DNA from: Candidatus Rhodoferax bjergmarkensis | Lineage (GTDB): Bacteria > Pseudomonadota > Gammaproteobacteria > Burkholderiales > Burkholderiaceae_C | Reading direction: 5' to 3' | DNA: 64,000 bases | NCBI GenBank assembly: GCA_016708345.1 | Contig: JADJFX010000016.1 | Coordinates: 88,124-152,123 of the forward strand | In this document: positions 63,698 through 64,000 of the stretch, piece after piece | How the letters are laid out: each line of letters opens with the position of its first letter | Numbering within the stretch: position 1 is the first letter of the stretch | The notes under the pieces: generated by a model | Seen by the model: the letters and a program-made list of their open reading frames with translations, nothing else | What the model was told of the DNA's origin: nothing | The model's database searches: none | Translations under genes and position numbers: made by a program

Positions 63698-64000
63698 GTT
63701 TCGAGATTGAATTTAGCAAATACAAGAGGCGCTTTGAGGTTGAACGCCAATTTCTTCTCGGAGTATCCCTGCCCCGTGGTTTTCCCCCAGTAAATCACCT
63801 TCTTGGTCAAGTAGTTGACGCTAATTCCAGACGTCTCCTCGAATTCAAGGTTCTTTCCAGACAGAACTATTTCTGAATGGTCCTCACCGGCCAAGACTAA
63901 GTTTTCTTGGTGCATCTTGAACTTGTATAAGGACTTAACTCTCGGGATTGCAGTTGTAGGCGCAATGCTCCGGAAAGATGAGGACGTCGTTTCTGACTTT
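63643..64000 (-). CDS. Hypothetical protein, 5' end outside the window
   Basis: The frame is open from the right edge (coding upstream of the ATG at 63915 as well) to a stop at 63643. It reads KMHQENLVLAGEDHSEIVLS and then alternating hydrophobic/charged segments. No family recognised. Base composition is lower in G+C than neighbouring genes. The last codons overlap the remnant in the right repeat, so the 3' end may be altered by that junction. Confidence 0.5.
   Translation of the reverse strand, partial: KSETTSSSFRSIAPTTAIPRVKSLYKFKMHQENLVLAGEDHSEIVLSGKNLEFEETSGISVNYLTKKVIYWGKTTGQGYSEKKLAFNLKAPLVFAKFNLETCQNHRSCMPTSVSMPKP

Overview
The window reads as the chromosome of a betaproteobacterium of the Comamonadaceae, closest in gene content and order to Rhodoferax/Polaromonas-type bacteria. 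The evidence is the rpsP-rimM-trmD-rplS block followed by a CoA-pyrophosphatase, CobD/CbiB, a HisC-type aminotransferase, rsgA, phhB, an M48 peptidase and orn, together with DUF1631, TAXI-type and FtrA/FtrD-like genes and high-GC codon use. No rRNA, tRNA, CRISPR array, prophage or insertion sequence was recognised.

Layout. 1-10.4 kb: end of acnB, a DUF486 membrane protein, a DUF47/Pit phosphate module, a TM2 protein, the rpsP-rimM-trmD-rplS operon, a Nudix enzyme, CobD/CbiB and hisC. This stretch carries at least seven single-base indels in conserved genes (acnB, pit, the TM2 gene, trmD twice, hisC three times), which looks more like poor consensus than decay. 10.4-28.5 kb: the minus-strand M48-phhB-rsgA group, orn, a DEAD-box helicase, a SPINDLY-type TPR glycosyltransferase, a truncated diguanylate cyclase, an ABC/FtsX-DUF3299 operon, a PAS-GGDEF-EAL protein, pdxH, sodC and rhlE. 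28.9-35.2 kb: ettA between two DUF1631 paralogues. 35.2-41.9 kb: a TAXI solute-binding protein, a P1-family peptidase, a LON-like protein, and a Fur-controlled ferrous-iron operon (P19/FtrA-like, OprB-like porin, FtrD-like ferredoxin). 42.1-49.2 kb: adenine deaminase, an RTX/DUF4214 protein, guanine deaminase, a GT9-like protein, sdaA and a Nudix enzyme. 49.2-54.8 kb: DUF6279 lipoprotein, glmU, a short histidine kinase, an Lrp regulator and glmS, which together make and possibly monitor UDP-GlcNAc.

54.8-64 kb is accessory in character. It has a TumE/TumA toxin-antitoxin pair, a ROK kinase, a homopolymer G/C block at 57.1 kb that is probably a false join, a ParD antitoxin with truncated ParE, a secreted alpha/beta hydrolase, a TetR regulator divergent from a molybdopterin oxidoreductase, and a Phd-CcdB pair flanked by two 282-bp direct repeats that each hold a ParE-type toxin remnant.

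A family of short dispersed imperfect palindromes (core like TTGCGCACGT...GCGCAAGCAGCTAT) recurs between genes and inside several coding sequences. With the repeat-flanked toxin-antitoxin cassette, the DUF1631-EttA-DUF1631 trio and the porin-containing iron operon, these are the most unusual features of the window.
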